Assembly (NCBI RefSeq): GCF_048820935.1
Contig: NZ_JBMERD010000009.1
Span: 62,001-126,000 of the forward strand
DNA: 64,000 bases
Source: Algicoccus sp048820935
Lineage (GTDB): Bacteria > Pseudomonadota > Gammaproteobacteria > Burkholderiales > Burkholderiaceae_B
Direction: 5' to 3'
Positions 36,037-45,017 of this stretch are shown here, piece by piece (the first letter of the stretch is position 1; every line of letters starts with the position of its first letter). The position numbers and the translations under genes were made by a program. A model generated the notes under the pieces. The model worked only from the letters and a program-made list of their open reading frames with translations. It was not told where the DNA came from and did no database searches.

Positions 36037-36417
36037 TCAACGAATCACTTTAGCTGGGTCTTCACCATACGGCGGTGAGTAAATCACCATCAATTTCACA
36101 GGCTCATCGCTGGTGGCCGTAAAAACATGTGGCTCACCCGCAGGGAAAAAACAGCAATCTCCAGGCACCATTTCTCGACGTTCTCCACACACTTCGGCCA
36201 CGGCTGTACCTTCTAGCAAATAACAAACCTGTTCCATATCAGGATGTGCATGGGGTAAGGCGCCTTGGTTTTTCTCAATGACACCAATCAAAACTTCAAG
36301 GTGCTGAGCGCCCACGGTCTCTGGAGAAATAATCCGATAATTTTTTGTTCCCTCATGGTTTGCAGGCGAATACGGCGTCACATCTTCCATGCGAATAAAG
36401 CAACTTTTTCTTGTCAT
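36037..36417 (-). CDS. Single-domain cupin protein
   Basis: A 126-residue cupin. Motif 1 is ALPHAHPDMEQVCYLLEG, with the His-x-His and Glu metal ligands, and motif 2 is PGDCCFFPAGEPHVFTA with the third His. Small cupins act as metal-dependent lyases, isomerases or dioxygenases, or as binding proteins. It is the last gene of the acyl-CoA operon, 31 bp after the acyl-CoA dehydrogenase. The start at ATG 36417 is preceded by GAGGAGAGGG; a GTG directly upstream is also in frame. Confidence 0.82.
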   Translation of the reverse strand: MTRKSCFIRMEDVTPYSPANHEGTKNYRIISPETVGAQHLEVLIGVIEKNQGALPHAHPDMEQVCYLLEGTAVAEVCGERREMVPGDCCFFPAGEPHVFTATSDEPVKLMVIYSPPYGEDPAKVIR

Positions 36418-36447
36418 CACCCTCTCCTCTAATTAAATACTGCAGAT

Positions 36448-37614
36448 CTATGAGGATTTTCGTAAAAGAACGCGAATCCTCTCGTTCATCATTTCTGGTG
36501 TCCCATCTGTGTAGCACAAGGCTCGCGCGCACGCCAGATGACGCGCCAACACATAACGATCTCGCAAACCTTCTGCACCCATGGCTTGCATGCACTGTGC
36601 AATGGCTTGTAGCGCATGATCATTTGAGAATTTCTTGGCCATTGCAGCCACCATCTGGACATCCTCTGATGATGACTGCGATGACTCAACGGCACGAGTC
36701 GCCTGATATAGCAGCAAACGCATCGCTTGCAATTGTGTGGCCACGTCGGCGAGCGACCAACCAATACCCTGGTGACTTAAAAGATCCACCCCAAACGCAT
36801 TTCGTTCACGAGCGTAGTTCAGTGCGGTCTGTAAAGCACTATCAACTAAGCCCGTATTAAGCGCAGCCACATGAATTCTGGCTTGATTGACGCCACTCAT
36901 GGCGGCTTTAAATCCTTGAGGTGCTGGATACAGAACGTGGCTATCGGCCACAAAACAATCTTTCAGCGCAAAGCCACCCACTTCCGTGCCACGCGTGAAC
37001 TTTGCATCATAGGCAGGTAGTCGCTCAAAACCAGGCGTTGTCGCTTTCACCACAAACCCAGCAATACCACCAATCCCCTGAGTGGGATCGGTTTGGGCAT
37101 AAACCAGTAAAACGTCGGCTAAGGCTGCATTGGTGATCCACGCTTTCTCACCGGTGAGCAACCAACCGTCCGATGTGCGCGTTGCCATAGTCTGCATATT
37201 GGCAAAATCACTACCCGACTGCGGCTCAGTCATCGCAGTACAACCAATCTGATCCCCGGCAAGCATGGCTCGCAGCACATCGGCACGAAGTGCTTCTGTG
37301 CCTAAACGCGCAATTCGAGACATGATGTTGTGATGATTGACGAGACTAAAAGCAAATGCTCCATCGAAATTAGCAAGCGTTTCACAAACTCGCATGCGAG
37401 TCGCAAAAGTCAGTCCTGGTCCTCCGTGTTCGATCGGCACTTCCATACTGGCCAGTCCAGCCCGTATCGCCAAGCGCAACAGATCACGTCGCACCGAGTC
37501 AGATAAATCAGCCGTATCTTGTTGCAAATGCCGCTGGCCAAACTCATGCGCTGTACGCAATAAAGCTTGTGCAGACTCTGGTAAATGCTGATCGAACTCG
37601 GTTGTCAGATTCAT
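36448..37614 (-). CDS. Acyl-CoA dehydrogenase
   Basis: FAD-dependent dehydrogenase that introduces an alpha-beta double bond in an acyl-CoA. The 388-residue protein shows IGCTAMTEPQSGSDFANMQTMA and WITNAALADVLLVYAQTD from the FAD-binding middle domain, and YTDGTPEMMNERIRVLL at the C-terminus. The start overlaps the AcuI-like stop as TGATG at 37612-37616, indicating coupling. The chain length of the substrate is not visible from sequence. Confidence 0.88.
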   Translation of the reverse strand: MNLTTEFDQHLPESAQALLRTAHEFGQRHLQQDTADLSDSVRRDLLRLAIRAGLASMEVPIEHGGPGLTFATRMRVCETLANFDGAFAFSLVNHHNIMSRIARLGTEALRADVLRAMLAGDQIGCTAMTEPQSGSDFANMQTMATRTSDGWLLTGEKAWITNAALADVLLVYAQTDPTQGIGGIAGFVVKATTPGFERLPAYDAKFTRGTEVGGFALKDCFVADSHVLYPAPQGFKAAMSGVNQARIHVAALNTGLVDSALQTALNYARERNAFGVDLLSHQGIGWSLADVATQLQAMRLLLYQATRAVESSQSSSEDVQMVAAMAKKFSNDHALQAIAQCMQAMGAEGLRDRYVLARHLACARALCYTDGTPEMMNERIRVLLRKSS

Positions 37615-38606
37615 CAAGACCTCACGTTCACAACCACACGTCCCAAGATTTTTCCGTCCAACAAATCTTGCGCACCGGCAAGGGCTTGATCCAAAGTCAA
37701 TTCACGAACCATGTTTTGGCGCAATGTTGGGGTTGTTTCCTTTGCAAGCGCTTGCCAAGCTTGTTCTCGGGCTGATGCCGACGCATACACACTATCAATC
37801 CCCACGAGCGTGACGCCTCTCAAAATAAAAGGTGCAACTGTCGCTGGGAAATCCAAACCTTGCGCCAATCCGCAGGCGGTCACAACACCCCCATAACGCA
37901 TTTGCGCACATACATTGGCCAGCGTATGACTGCCCACACAGTCAACGGCCGCTGCCCACACTTCTTTTTGCAGGGGTTTGCCTTTTTCACTGAGTGGCCC
38001 GCGGTCAATGACTGTTTTAGCACCCAAGGCTTTTAAGCGCTCCGCTTCTTGCATCCGGCCCGTCGATGCCGTCACATCAAACCCACGCCCAGCTAACAAA
38101 GCCACTGCAAAACTACCGACACCGCCATTGGCACCCGTCACCAACACCGGACCATCTGAAGGCTTGACGCCTTGACGTTCCAAGGCCAATACGCTGAGCA
38201 TCGCGGTATAACCCGCCGTTCCAATACTCATCGCATCTTGGGCTGACATTCCTTCAGGCAGCTTGGTGATCCATTGTGCCGGCACACGAGCTCGCTCTGC
38301 CAAACCACCCCAATGCAACTCACCCATGCCATGGCCATTCACCACCACGGCTGTCCCAACCGGATACGCTGGATCCGAGCTTGCCCGCACCACACCCGCT
38401 AGATCAATGCCTGGCACCATAGGCCACTGACGCACAACCGGCGCTTTGCCTGTAATCGCAAGCGCATCTTTGTAATTCAAGGTGGAGTAACTGACATCAA
38501 TCTCTACCTCACCTTGCGGTAACTGATCAACAGCGACTGAGGTCAAAGCAGCTTTGGTTGCGCCCTCATCGTCTCGCTCTAGCAAAATTGCCTTAAACAT
38601 CGACAT
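37614..38606 (-). CDS. AcuI/YhdH family quinone oxidoreductase (acrylyl-CoA reductase type)
   Basis: NADPH-dependent medium-chain reductase of 330 residues. It has LNYKDALAITGKAPVVR and PGIDLAGVV in the catalytic domain, and the nucleotide-binding VTGANGGVGSFAVALLA. The pattern matches the YhdH/AcuI subgroup, whose best-known member reduces acrylyl-CoA to propionyl-CoA. No zinc-binding cysteines of the zinc-dependent dehydrogenases are seen. AAGGAG precedes the ATG. It follows the VOC gene after about 115 bp. Confidence 0.86.
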   Translation of the reverse strand: MSMFKAILLERDDEGATKAALTSVAVDQLPQGEVEIDVSYSTLNYKDALAITGKAPVVRQWPMVPGIDLAGVVRASSDPAYPVGTAVVVNGHGMGELHWGGLAERARVPAQWITKLPEGMSAQDAMSIGTAGYTAMLSVLALERQGVKPSDGPVLVTGANGGVGSFAVALLAGRGFDVTASTGRMQEAERLKALGAKTVIDRGPLSEKGKPLQKEVWAAAVDCVGSHTLANVCAQMRYGGVVTACGLAQGLDFPATVAPFILRGVTLVGIDSVYASASAREQAWQALAKETTPTLRQNMVRELTLDQALAGAQDLLDGKILGRVVVNVRS

Positions 38607-38721
38607 TCACTCCTTCATAATTCATTTATTCACAATCTATACCAGTCGCGACCTACCTGGTACACACGAAATTATTCACAGGCACGACTTCAATTCATCC
38701 AATATACCGGGGTATATCCGA

Positions 38722-39210
38722 TCACTCCGATGACGGCATATCAAATCCATAATATCGTTGCACAATCGGATCACGTTCTGGTCCTGGCTCAAACAATTCC
38801 AACAAAACCTGATCAGGCGCTTGCACCATAAAATAGCCACCACCGCCATTGTGGCGAATCGGATTACGCAGTGGTATGCCTGCTTTTTGCATCCGATCAT
38901 ACAGATCCTGCAAACCAACAATTTGAATACCGAGATGATGCACGGCATTGCGAGGACTAGGATCAATCTCTTTTTCATAGAGATGCATCGCGCCTTGGCC
39001 AATTTTCAGAAAGACGTTGCGTGTCCCCGCATATTCACCATCCCAGATGACTTCGGCATCAAACCAGCGTGTATAAAAATCAATCGTGACATCCACATCA
39101 CGACAAATTAAATGAGGATGATGCAAGTGATAGCGACTTTTTGAATCATATGGGTACCGCCAGTCAGCCTCATCCTTGGCTGATGGTGTTTGCTGGATGG
39201 GTTCAGTCAT
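38722..39210 (-). CDS. VOC (glyoxalase/dioxygenase superfamily) protein
   Basis: A 162-residue vicinal-oxygen-chelate protein. Metal-ligand motifs are visible: HHPHLICRDVDVTIDFYTRWFDAE (first His), AMHLYEKEID, AVHHLGIQI (second His) and VLLELFEPG (Glu). VOC proteins include epimerases, lyases and extradiol dioxygenases; which applies here is not visible. The start overlaps the CoA-transferase stop by 8 bp, tying it to the operon. Confidence 0.78.
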   Translation of the reverse strand: MTEPIQQTPSAKDEADWRYPYDSKSRYHLHHPHLICRDVDVTIDFYTRWFDAEVIWDGEYAGTRNVFLKIGQGAMHLYEKEIDPSPRNAVHHLGIQIVGLQDLYDRMQKAGIPLRNPIRHNGGGGYFMVQAPDQVLLELFEPGPERDPIVQRYYGFDMPSSE

Positions 39211-40336
39211 CGGATGTGTCCTTAGTTTCTGGAAGCGTTGGTGGCGCGTAACGATAGCTCGGTGGCGTGCGACTCATCATGATGGGGGAAGCAATCCCTC
39301 GGTAACCCGGTTCGAGCTCAACAATTAAGTTTTGTGCTTTTGTGTGTGGATCGCTTAATACCTCCTCCACGGATTGCACGGGTGCACAAGGCACGCCTTT
39401 GTGAATCAATTCTGTGGCCAATGTTTTAGCGTGATAAGTGCGTAGATGCTGCACAAGGATTTCCTTTAGCGCATCACGATTGATATGGCGCTGGGTACTG
39501 GTGGCAAATCGCTCATCGTTCACCAATGGCTCTAATCCAACATGGGCGCAAAAAATCTTAAATTGCACATCATTGCCCACCGCCAGATAAATCAAACCTT
39601 CTGCAGTTTCGAAACAATCGTAGGGATAAATATTGGGATGGGCATTACCAGTGCGAACAGGATTCTTGCCATTGGAGAAATAATTACTCGTATGCGGATG
39701 CAACATGGCTAAGGCATTGCCATACAAAGTTGTTTCAACCAGTTGTCCTACGCCCGACAAGGTTCGCTCATAGAGCGCTAACAAAACTCCGATCACGGCA
39801 CTCATACCGGTTGTCAGATCCACCACAGGCAGCCCAACCCGCAACGGACCTGACTGCGCATTGCCATTCACGCTCATAATGCCTGACAAAGCTTGCACAG
39901 CCGGATCATAGGCAGGTAAGTCACCATACGGACCAACTGAACCAAATCCGGACACACGGCAATGGATCAGACGCGGATTGCGGGATCTGAAGCTCTCTAA
40001 GGTCAAACCCCACTTCTCGAGCGTCGAGCGTTTGAAGTTCTCCACGAACACATCTGCAGTGTCAAGCATTTCAAACAAGGCTTCACGTCCTTGTGGCGTC
40101 GACAAATCTAAAATGTGCGTCTGCTTGTTACGGTTTGCACCGCTAAAGTAAGCAGAATTGGGCCCCATAAAAGGCGGCCCCCACTGTCGAGTATCATCAC
40201 CATGGGCCACTTCAATCTTGAGGACATCCGCCCCGTGATCCCCCAAAATCTGACCGCAGTACGGTCCACCCAACACTCGGGAGGCGTCAATCACACGCAC
40301 ACCCGCTAATGCACCCGCAGGTACAGTCTTCATCAT
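39203..40336 (-). CDS. Class III (CaiB/Frc) CoA-transferase
   Basis: Transfers CoA between carboxylic acids via an aspartyl intermediate. The 377-residue protein begins AGVRVIDASRVLGGPYCGQILGDHGADVLKIE, the family opening, and contains PYGDLPAYDPAVQA and VVDLTTGMSAVIG, which carries the catalytic Asp. It is the first gene of the operon CoA-transferase, VOC, AcuI-like reductase, acyl-CoA dehydrogenase, cupin, so it most likely activates the acid that the other enzymes process. Confidence 0.88.
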   Translation of the reverse strand: MMKTVPAGALAGVRVIDASRVLGGPYCGQILGDHGADVLKIEVAHGDDTRQWGPPFMGPNSAYFSGANRNKQTHILDLSTPQGREALFEMLDTADVFVENFKRSTLEKWGLTLESFRSRNPRLIHCRVSGFGSVGPYGDLPAYDPAVQALSGIMSVNGNAQSGPLRVGLPVVDLTTGMSAVIGVLLALYERTLSGVGQLVETTLYGNALAMLHPHTSNYFSNGKNPVRTGNAHPNIYPYDCFETAEGLIYLAVGNDVQFKIFCAHVGLEPLVNDERFATSTQRHINRDALKEILVQHLRTYHAKTLATELIHKGVPCAPVQSVEEVLSDPHTKAQNLIVELEPGYRGIASPIMMSRTPPSYRYAPPTLPETKDTSDD

Positions 40337-40784
40337 GCTCAGTCTCCATCCGTATATTTTTAATGTGTCTTAAAAGCATCACAAAAGCATTGACGCTCTG
40401 ACACTTGATTTGAAGTCACCTTATCACTGAGCACAACGATTGAGAACCTATTATTCAAAAGTCAGAAATCGATAGAAATCGAATTTTCAGTCAGAATTTT
40501 TTATCAAACAATCTTAAAAAGAGACAAAAAGACAACGCAAATCCCATAAAAAATCTCTTGAAATCTTTTTGATCGTTACAACCAGGAATCCTGCAAATTA
40601 TTTAGTTTACAATCTTCACACGAATGTCGTTTTAACGTCTATTCTGAAACTACTGGTGAGTCACAGTTGATTTTTTTGATTTAGATCAGCCAAACTTGCC
40701 AAGAGTACTTATGTGCGTGATGCTTGTCGCATTCATTCTGGAGCGTCGTCTCCGGCAACCAGATCACAATTATGGTGGGTAAAA
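40337..40784. other. Divergent intergenic region between the CoA-transferase operon and cydAB
   Basis: About 450 bp with no gene, AT-rich around 40480-40560. It must hold two divergent promoters. The identifiable site is an FNR/ANR-type box at 40676-40689. Confidence 0.5.
40676..40689 (+). promoter_or_regulatory. FNR/ANR-type box upstream of cydA
   Basis: TTGAT-TTAG-ATCAG matches the FNR/ANR consensus (TTGAT-N4-ATCAA) at 9 of 10 positions. It lies about 100 bp before the cydA start, followed by a TACTTA (40706-40711) that could be a -10. This fits low-oxygen induction of cytochrome bd oxidase. Confidence 0.65.
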
Positions 40785-42368
40785 ATGTTTGATGAAACCG
40801 TCGTTGATTTATCACGATTACAGTTTGCCGCCACCGCTTTGTATCACTTCCTGTTTGTGCCCTTAACACTGGGCCTTTCAGTGATGCTAGCGATTATGGA
40901 AACGGTGTATGTGGTCACCGGGCAAGAAATCTATAAACGCGCAACCAAGTTCTGGATGCATCTTTTCATGATCAACTTTGCACTCGGTGTCGCCACCGGG
41001 TTGACCATGGAAGTGCAGTTTGGGATGAACTGGTCTTACTACTCTAGCTTTGTCGGTGACACATTTGGCACGCTTCTAGCGGTAGAGGGTCTGATGGCGT
41101 TCTTTATGGAGTCGACCTTTGTCGGACTGATGGTTTTTGGCTGGGATCGCTTGTCGAAAGGCAAACACTTAGTGATCACCTACCTGGTTGCCCTAGCCTC
41201 TAACCTATCCGCACTCTGGATTCTGGTCGCCAACAGCTTTATGCAAAGCCCAATGGGCGCCGAACTGAACCCCATCACGATGCGCATGGAGTTGGCAAGC
41301 TTTAACGACTTGTTCTTTAACCCTGACGCACAAGCCAAATTCGTCCACACCGTGATTGCCGGTTATGTCACAGCGGCTGTCTTCGTTTGTGGCATCAGCG
41401 CGTTTTACATGCTTCGTAACCGTCACATGGATATCGCCAAGCGCTCTTTCCGCATCGCTGCACTCTTCGGTGTCATGGGAACAGCGGGTGTTATCACTTT
41501 GGGTGACGCGCTAGGCTTTATTGGTGGTCATGCACAACCGTCCAAACTGGCGGCGATGGAAGCACTCTGGGAACCAGAAAAAGCCCCTATGTCTTTTAAC
41601 GTGATTGCATTGCCTTCACAAAAAGAAGAGAAAAACCTATTCGACATACAAGTTCCTGCGTTCCTGTCGATCTTGGTCACACACTCTCTCGATGGTGTGG
41701 TGCCTTCCGTTCAAGAGCTTCAGGAAGAAGCCAAAGTGCGGATACACAACGGCATCCCAGCCGTACACGCTCTTGAGCAGTTAGGGCGTGATCCGCAAGA
41801 CGCACACGCGATGGCGATCTTTGAAGCTCACAAAGACGACATCGGGTATGGCTTATTGGTTCAAAAATACGCACCCGACGGTGATCTGACACAAATCACC
41901 GAACGTGAAGTTGAGCTCGCTGCCAAAGACACCATTCCGGAAGTCTGGGCTATTTTCTGGGCCTTCCGGATCATGGTTGGACTCGGACTCCTGATGCTGC
42001 TCTACTTTGTGACTGCCATTGTGCTGACACTGAGCAACAAAGTGCATGAAAAACGCTGGTTCTTGCGCGCATCGGTCTGGATGATTCCCGTGCCATTTAT
42101 TGCCTGTGAAATGGGCTGGATTGTGGCTGAAGTGGGCCGACAACCTTGGACTGTTTATGAGGTCTTGCCGACGTGGCTATCTGCTTCCACGCACTCCGTC
42201 ACGTACATGATCGTTTCACTCATCGGATTTGTGTTGCTCTACACCGTGTTTGCCATCATTGAGGTCTTCTTGATGACACGCAAAATCAAAGAGGGACCGC
42301 CACCTGCCAGTGATTTAGAATTGCAGCAACGCGGATTGCAAACGCAAACTCAACTCAGTGCGCAATAA
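40785..42368 (+). CDS. cydA: Cytochrome bd ubiquinol oxidase subunit I
   Basis: Catalytic subunit of a high-affinity terminal oxidase that reduces oxygen with ubiquinol. The 527-residue protein begins LSRLQFAATALYHFLFVPLTLG with the heme b595 ligand His21, has the FVHTVIAGYVTA helix with the second heme His, and ends its core at EMGWIVAEVGRQPWTVYEVLPT containing the heme ligand Met and the GRQPW signature. The long soluble Q-loop follows residue 250. I chose ATG at 40785, 5 nt after GGTGGG; the frame is open 24 codons upstream. cydB follows after 12 bp. Confidence 0.95.
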   Translation: MFDETVVDLSRLQFAATALYHFLFVPLTLGLSVMLAIMETVYVVTGQEIYKRATKFWMHLFMINFALGVATGLTMEVQFGMNWSYYSSFVGDTFGTLLAVEGLMAFFMESTFVGLMVFGWDRLSKGKHLVITYLVALASNLSALWILVANSFMQSPMGAELNPITMRMELASFNDLFFNPDAQAKFVHTVIAGYVTAAVFVCGISAFYMLRNRHMDIAKRSFRIAALFGVMGTAGVITLGDALGFIGGHAQPSKLAAMEALWEPEKAPMSFNVIALPSQKEEKNLFDIQVPAFLSILVTHSLDGVVPSVQELQEEAKVRIHNGIPAVHALEQLGRDPQDAHAMAIFEAHKDDIGYGLLVQKYAPDGDLTQITEREVELAAKDTIPEVWAIFWAFRIMVGLGLLMLLYFVTAIVLTLSNKVHEKRWFLRASVWMIPVPFIACEMGWIVAEVGRQPWTVYEVLPTWLSASTHSVTYMIVSLIGFVLLYTVFAIIEVFLMTRKIKEGPPPASDLELQQRGLQTQTQLSAQ

Positions 42369-42380
42369 GAGGCAAACACC

Positions 42381-43517
42381 ATGGATACATATTTTTATTT
42401 AATTATTGTCTGGTGGCTACTCCTAGGGATCCTGCTGATGGGTCTGGGTGCAATGATGGGTATGGACATGGGCGTGGGGACTATCCTGCGCTATGTCGGA
42501 CGCACAGACAACGAACGCAGAGTGGCTCTGAATATTATCGGGCCTCACTGGGACGGCAACCAAGTCTGGTTTGTGCTGGGCGGTGGCGCGATCTTCGCTG
42601 CCTGGCCATTGGTTTACGCAACAGCCTTTTCTGGGTTTTACATCGTCATGCTCGTTTTACTCTGGAGCATGATTGTGCGCCCATTAGGGTTTGAATATCG
42701 CAGCCAGATTGAATGCAGTAAATGGCGCAACATGTGGGACTGGAGTTTGTTTGTCTCAGGCTTAGTGCCCATGCTGGTCTTTGGTGCAGCCGTTGGTAAC
42801 GTTCTGCAGGGTGTGCCCTTTCACTTTGATGCACGCATGGTGTCGTATTACACGGGCAGTTTCATCGATCTCTTTAACCCATACGCCATTCTCTGCGGAC
42901 TGACATCCGTGGCTTTGTCTATTTACTCAGGCGCTGCGATGTTGTTAATCGGCAGTGGCGAAAAAAACATTAGTCAACGTGCACTGAAAGCAGCCACTTG
43001 GGGTGGCATTCTGGCCTTGATTCTGATGACGGTAGTGGGTCTGTGGTCTACGATCCATCCCGGTTACGAATTGGTTCAGTCGCCAGCACCGGGGGTGCCA
43101 CAAACACCCTTGCATCAGACAGTTACCATCGTGGACGGCGCATTGCTGCAGAATTTTGCACAATACCCCGTTTTATGGTTACTTCCCGCCTTAGCCTATG
43201 CAAGCATCATCATTGGGTTGATTGCTTTGCATAAGCGTTACAACCAAGTGGGCTGGTGGATGGGTGTCGTGACTTGGGTGGGTGTACTGGGTATGGTCGG
43301 TGCGACGATGTTCCCATTCATCATGCCGTCATCAAGCAGTCCTTCCCATAGCTTGACTGTGTGGAACTCCGGCGCAAGCACGTTAACCATGGGCTGGATG
43401 CTGGGCTTTACGGCTATCTTTATCCCGCTTATCGTGACATACACCAGCTGGGCGTTCTATGTCATGCGCGGCAAAGTCGATGTCAAAACCATCGAATCCG
43501 AAGAAACCTTGTATTAA
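42381..43517 (+). CDS. cydB: Cytochrome bd ubiquinol oxidase subunit II
   Basis: Second large subunit of cytochrome bd, structurally supporting CydA and the hemes. The 378-residue membrane protein has the family opening WWLLLGILLMGLGAMMGMDMGVG, GPHWDGNQVWFVLGGGAIFAAWP near residue 55, and about nine helices. It follows cydA after 12 bp and precedes the small CydX-like gene by 12 bp. Confidence 0.95.
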   Translation: MDTYFYLIIVWWLLLGILLMGLGAMMGMDMGVGTILRYVGRTDNERRVALNIIGPHWDGNQVWFVLGGGAIFAAWPLVYATAFSGFYIVMLVLLWSMIVRPLGFEYRSQIECSKWRNMWDWSLFVSGLVPMLVFGAAVGNVLQGVPFHFDARMVSYYTGSFIDLFNPYAILCGLTSVALSIYSGAAMLLIGSGEKNISQRALKAATWGGILALILMTVVGLWSTIHPGYELVQSPAPGVPQTPLHQTVTIVDGALLQNFAQYPVLWLLPALAYASIIIGLIALHKRYNQVGWWMGVVTWVGVLGMVGATMFPFIMPSSSSPSHSLTVWNSGASTLTMGWMLGFTAIFIPLIVTYTSWAFYVMRGKVDVKTIESEETLY

Positions 43518-43529
43518 GGAGATGACGCT

Positions 43530-43736
43530 ATGTCACTATTATCGCGCATCATCGTTCTACTGATACTGGCTGTCATCGCCATTTTACTCACAGTCATCAT
43601 GGGGGACTATGGTCCATGGTATCTGGCTTGGTTGCTGGGGACAGGATTTATGATCCTAGTAGCTGCCATGGGTGGCGTGTTGTATGAGAATCAAGCACGA
43701 AGCGAGGAGCAAAAAACGCAATCCACTTCAAAGTAA
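43530..43736 (+). CDS. CydX-like accessory subunit with an extra N-terminal helix
   Basis: A 68-residue protein with two predicted membrane segments: residues 5-24 (SRIIVLLILAVIAILLTVIM) and about 29-49 (WYLAWLLGTGFMILVAAMGG). The second half matches the small CydX/YbgT subunit (WYFAWILGTxxA) that stabilises cytochrome bd, while the first helix is an addition. TAAGGAG before the 43530 ATG is a very good ribosome site, so the long form is preferred over an internal ATG that would give a 44-residue CydX-like peptide. It is the last gene of the cyd operon. Confidence 0.72.
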   Translation: MSLLSRIIVLLILAVIAILLTVIMGDYGPWYLAWLLGTGFMILVAAMGGVLYENQARSEEQKTQSTSK

Positions 43737-43772
43737 AACCAATTTGTCCGGTGTCCCCTACCGGACATAAAT

Positions 43773-43831
43773 AAACCCGCATTCGTTGTTTAAGAAAACG
43801 TTCTTCAAAGACAACCATGCGGGTTTTTTTA
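43773..43831. terminator. Terminator between the cyd operon and the MscS gene
   Basis: AAACCCGCAT (43773-43782) pairs with ATGCGGGTTT (43817-43826), with an inner GTTGT/ACAAC pairing, followed by a T-run. A second hairpin, TGTCCGGT/ACCGGACA (43745-43767), lies just upstream. Confidence 0.8.
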
Positions 43832-43862
43832 TGTCACAACACCGAAGCTCTAGCCTGAACCT

Positions 43863-44876
43863 CTAATCATCTTTTTTGAGATAAACCGTAGTGGAATCAA
43901 ACGCAAAGTCTGCACCATGCTGATGCACAATATCGATGATGTTTAAAAAGACCGTTTGTTGCGCCTCCAACCACTTGGCCCACACGGTCGTTTTTGTAAA
44001 ACAGTAAATCAAAATATTTAAAGAAGAGTCGCCAAATTCATCAAAATACACAAGCATAGTTTGGCTCTGATCAATGTCTTCATTGTTTTTAAGCATTGTC
44101 TTAATATCGCTTACCACTGCACTAATTTTTGCGGCATCTTCATAGCGTAAACTGATGGACGTTTTAATTCGTCGATTGGTCATGCGACCTGGGTTTTCGA
44201 CACTGATCGTCGAAAACAATGCGTTAGGCACATACAATGGCCGATGATCAAAAGTCATGATTTTGGTCAAGCGCCAACCAATTTCAACCACCGTACCTTG
44301 AATATTGCGGTCTGGTGAACTAATCCAATCGCCAATATTAAACTGCCGATCATAAAACAACAAGATGCCGGAGAAAAAATTACTCAATGTATCTTTAGCA
44401 GCCAACCCCACAACCAAACCACCCATCCCACCAAAGGCCATGAGCGCTGATAGATTTAATCCAAAGTCATGCGCCAGCAACAGGGCTACAATCAGCGTTG
44501 AGAGCATCTTTAATGCCCTAGAAAAAACTCTGGCAGAGGTTTTATCTTCTCCCTTGCTAATCTGACGACTTTCGAGCAAGTTCACCAGTTCAAACACTTG
44601 CCGCAGAATAATAAAAGCAATTAAGAGCGGCATCGCTATATCGACGATTTTGCTCACAATGGGGGTGAATTTAAACTCTGCAGCCGCTTCGTTGTAGTAG
44701 GTATAGATCGTCAATACGCTCAAAACCAATGGCGTGACGGTCAAACCGTGATAGATAATTTTCTTGGCAACTTTAGTTTGCTTTTTAAGCCGAACACTCA
44801 TCCATTTCGATAAGATTAAAAACAGCAAGGCAAGCGCAAGTCCTGTCCCGTAATAGATGATTTGGTCTTTGTACAT
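43863..44876 (-). CDS. MscS-family mechanosensitive channel
   Basis: A 337-residue inner-membrane channel. N-terminal helices are followed by the MscS pore region (LSALMAFGGMGGLVVGLAAKDTLSNFFSG), then the beta domain (FYDRQFNIGDWI, GTVVEIGWRLTKIMTFD) and a C-terminal domain with VYFDEFGDSSLNILIYCFT, typical of plant and bacterial MSL-like channels. It is the second MscS-type gene in the window. It is a single-gene unit convergent with the cyd operon. Confidence 0.88.
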   Translation of the reverse strand: MYKDQIIYYGTGLALALLFLILSKWMSVRLKKQTKVAKKIIYHGLTVTPLVLSVLTIYTYYNEAAAEFKFTPIVSKIVDIAMPLLIAFIILRQVFELVNLLESRQISKGEDKTSARVFSRALKMLSTLIVALLLAHDFGLNLSALMAFGGMGGLVVGLAAKDTLSNFFSGILLFYDRQFNIGDWISSPDRNIQGTVVEIGWRLTKIMTFDHRPLYVPNALFSTISVENPGRMTNRRIKTSISLRYEDAAKISAVVSDIKTMLKNNEDIDQSQTMLVYFDEFGDSSLNILIYCFTKTTVWAKWLEAQQTVFLNIIDIVHQHGADFAFDSTTVYLKKDD

Positions 44877-45017
44877 AAATCCTCAGATAATTCAGTACTT
44901 GGTGGGATCTTTAATATTCGAGTGATCCGCACTGTGAATCAAACAAAAATGCCGGTTTACATCACACTGTACACCGGCACTTTTCAAATCAATCTTAGCA
45001 AACAAAAACCTTTGTGA

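Noticed and set aside
36037..36417. DMSP lyase (DddQ/DddW) as a firm call for the cupin
   Set aside because: Only the general cupin motifs are visible; operon context is suggestive but not specific.
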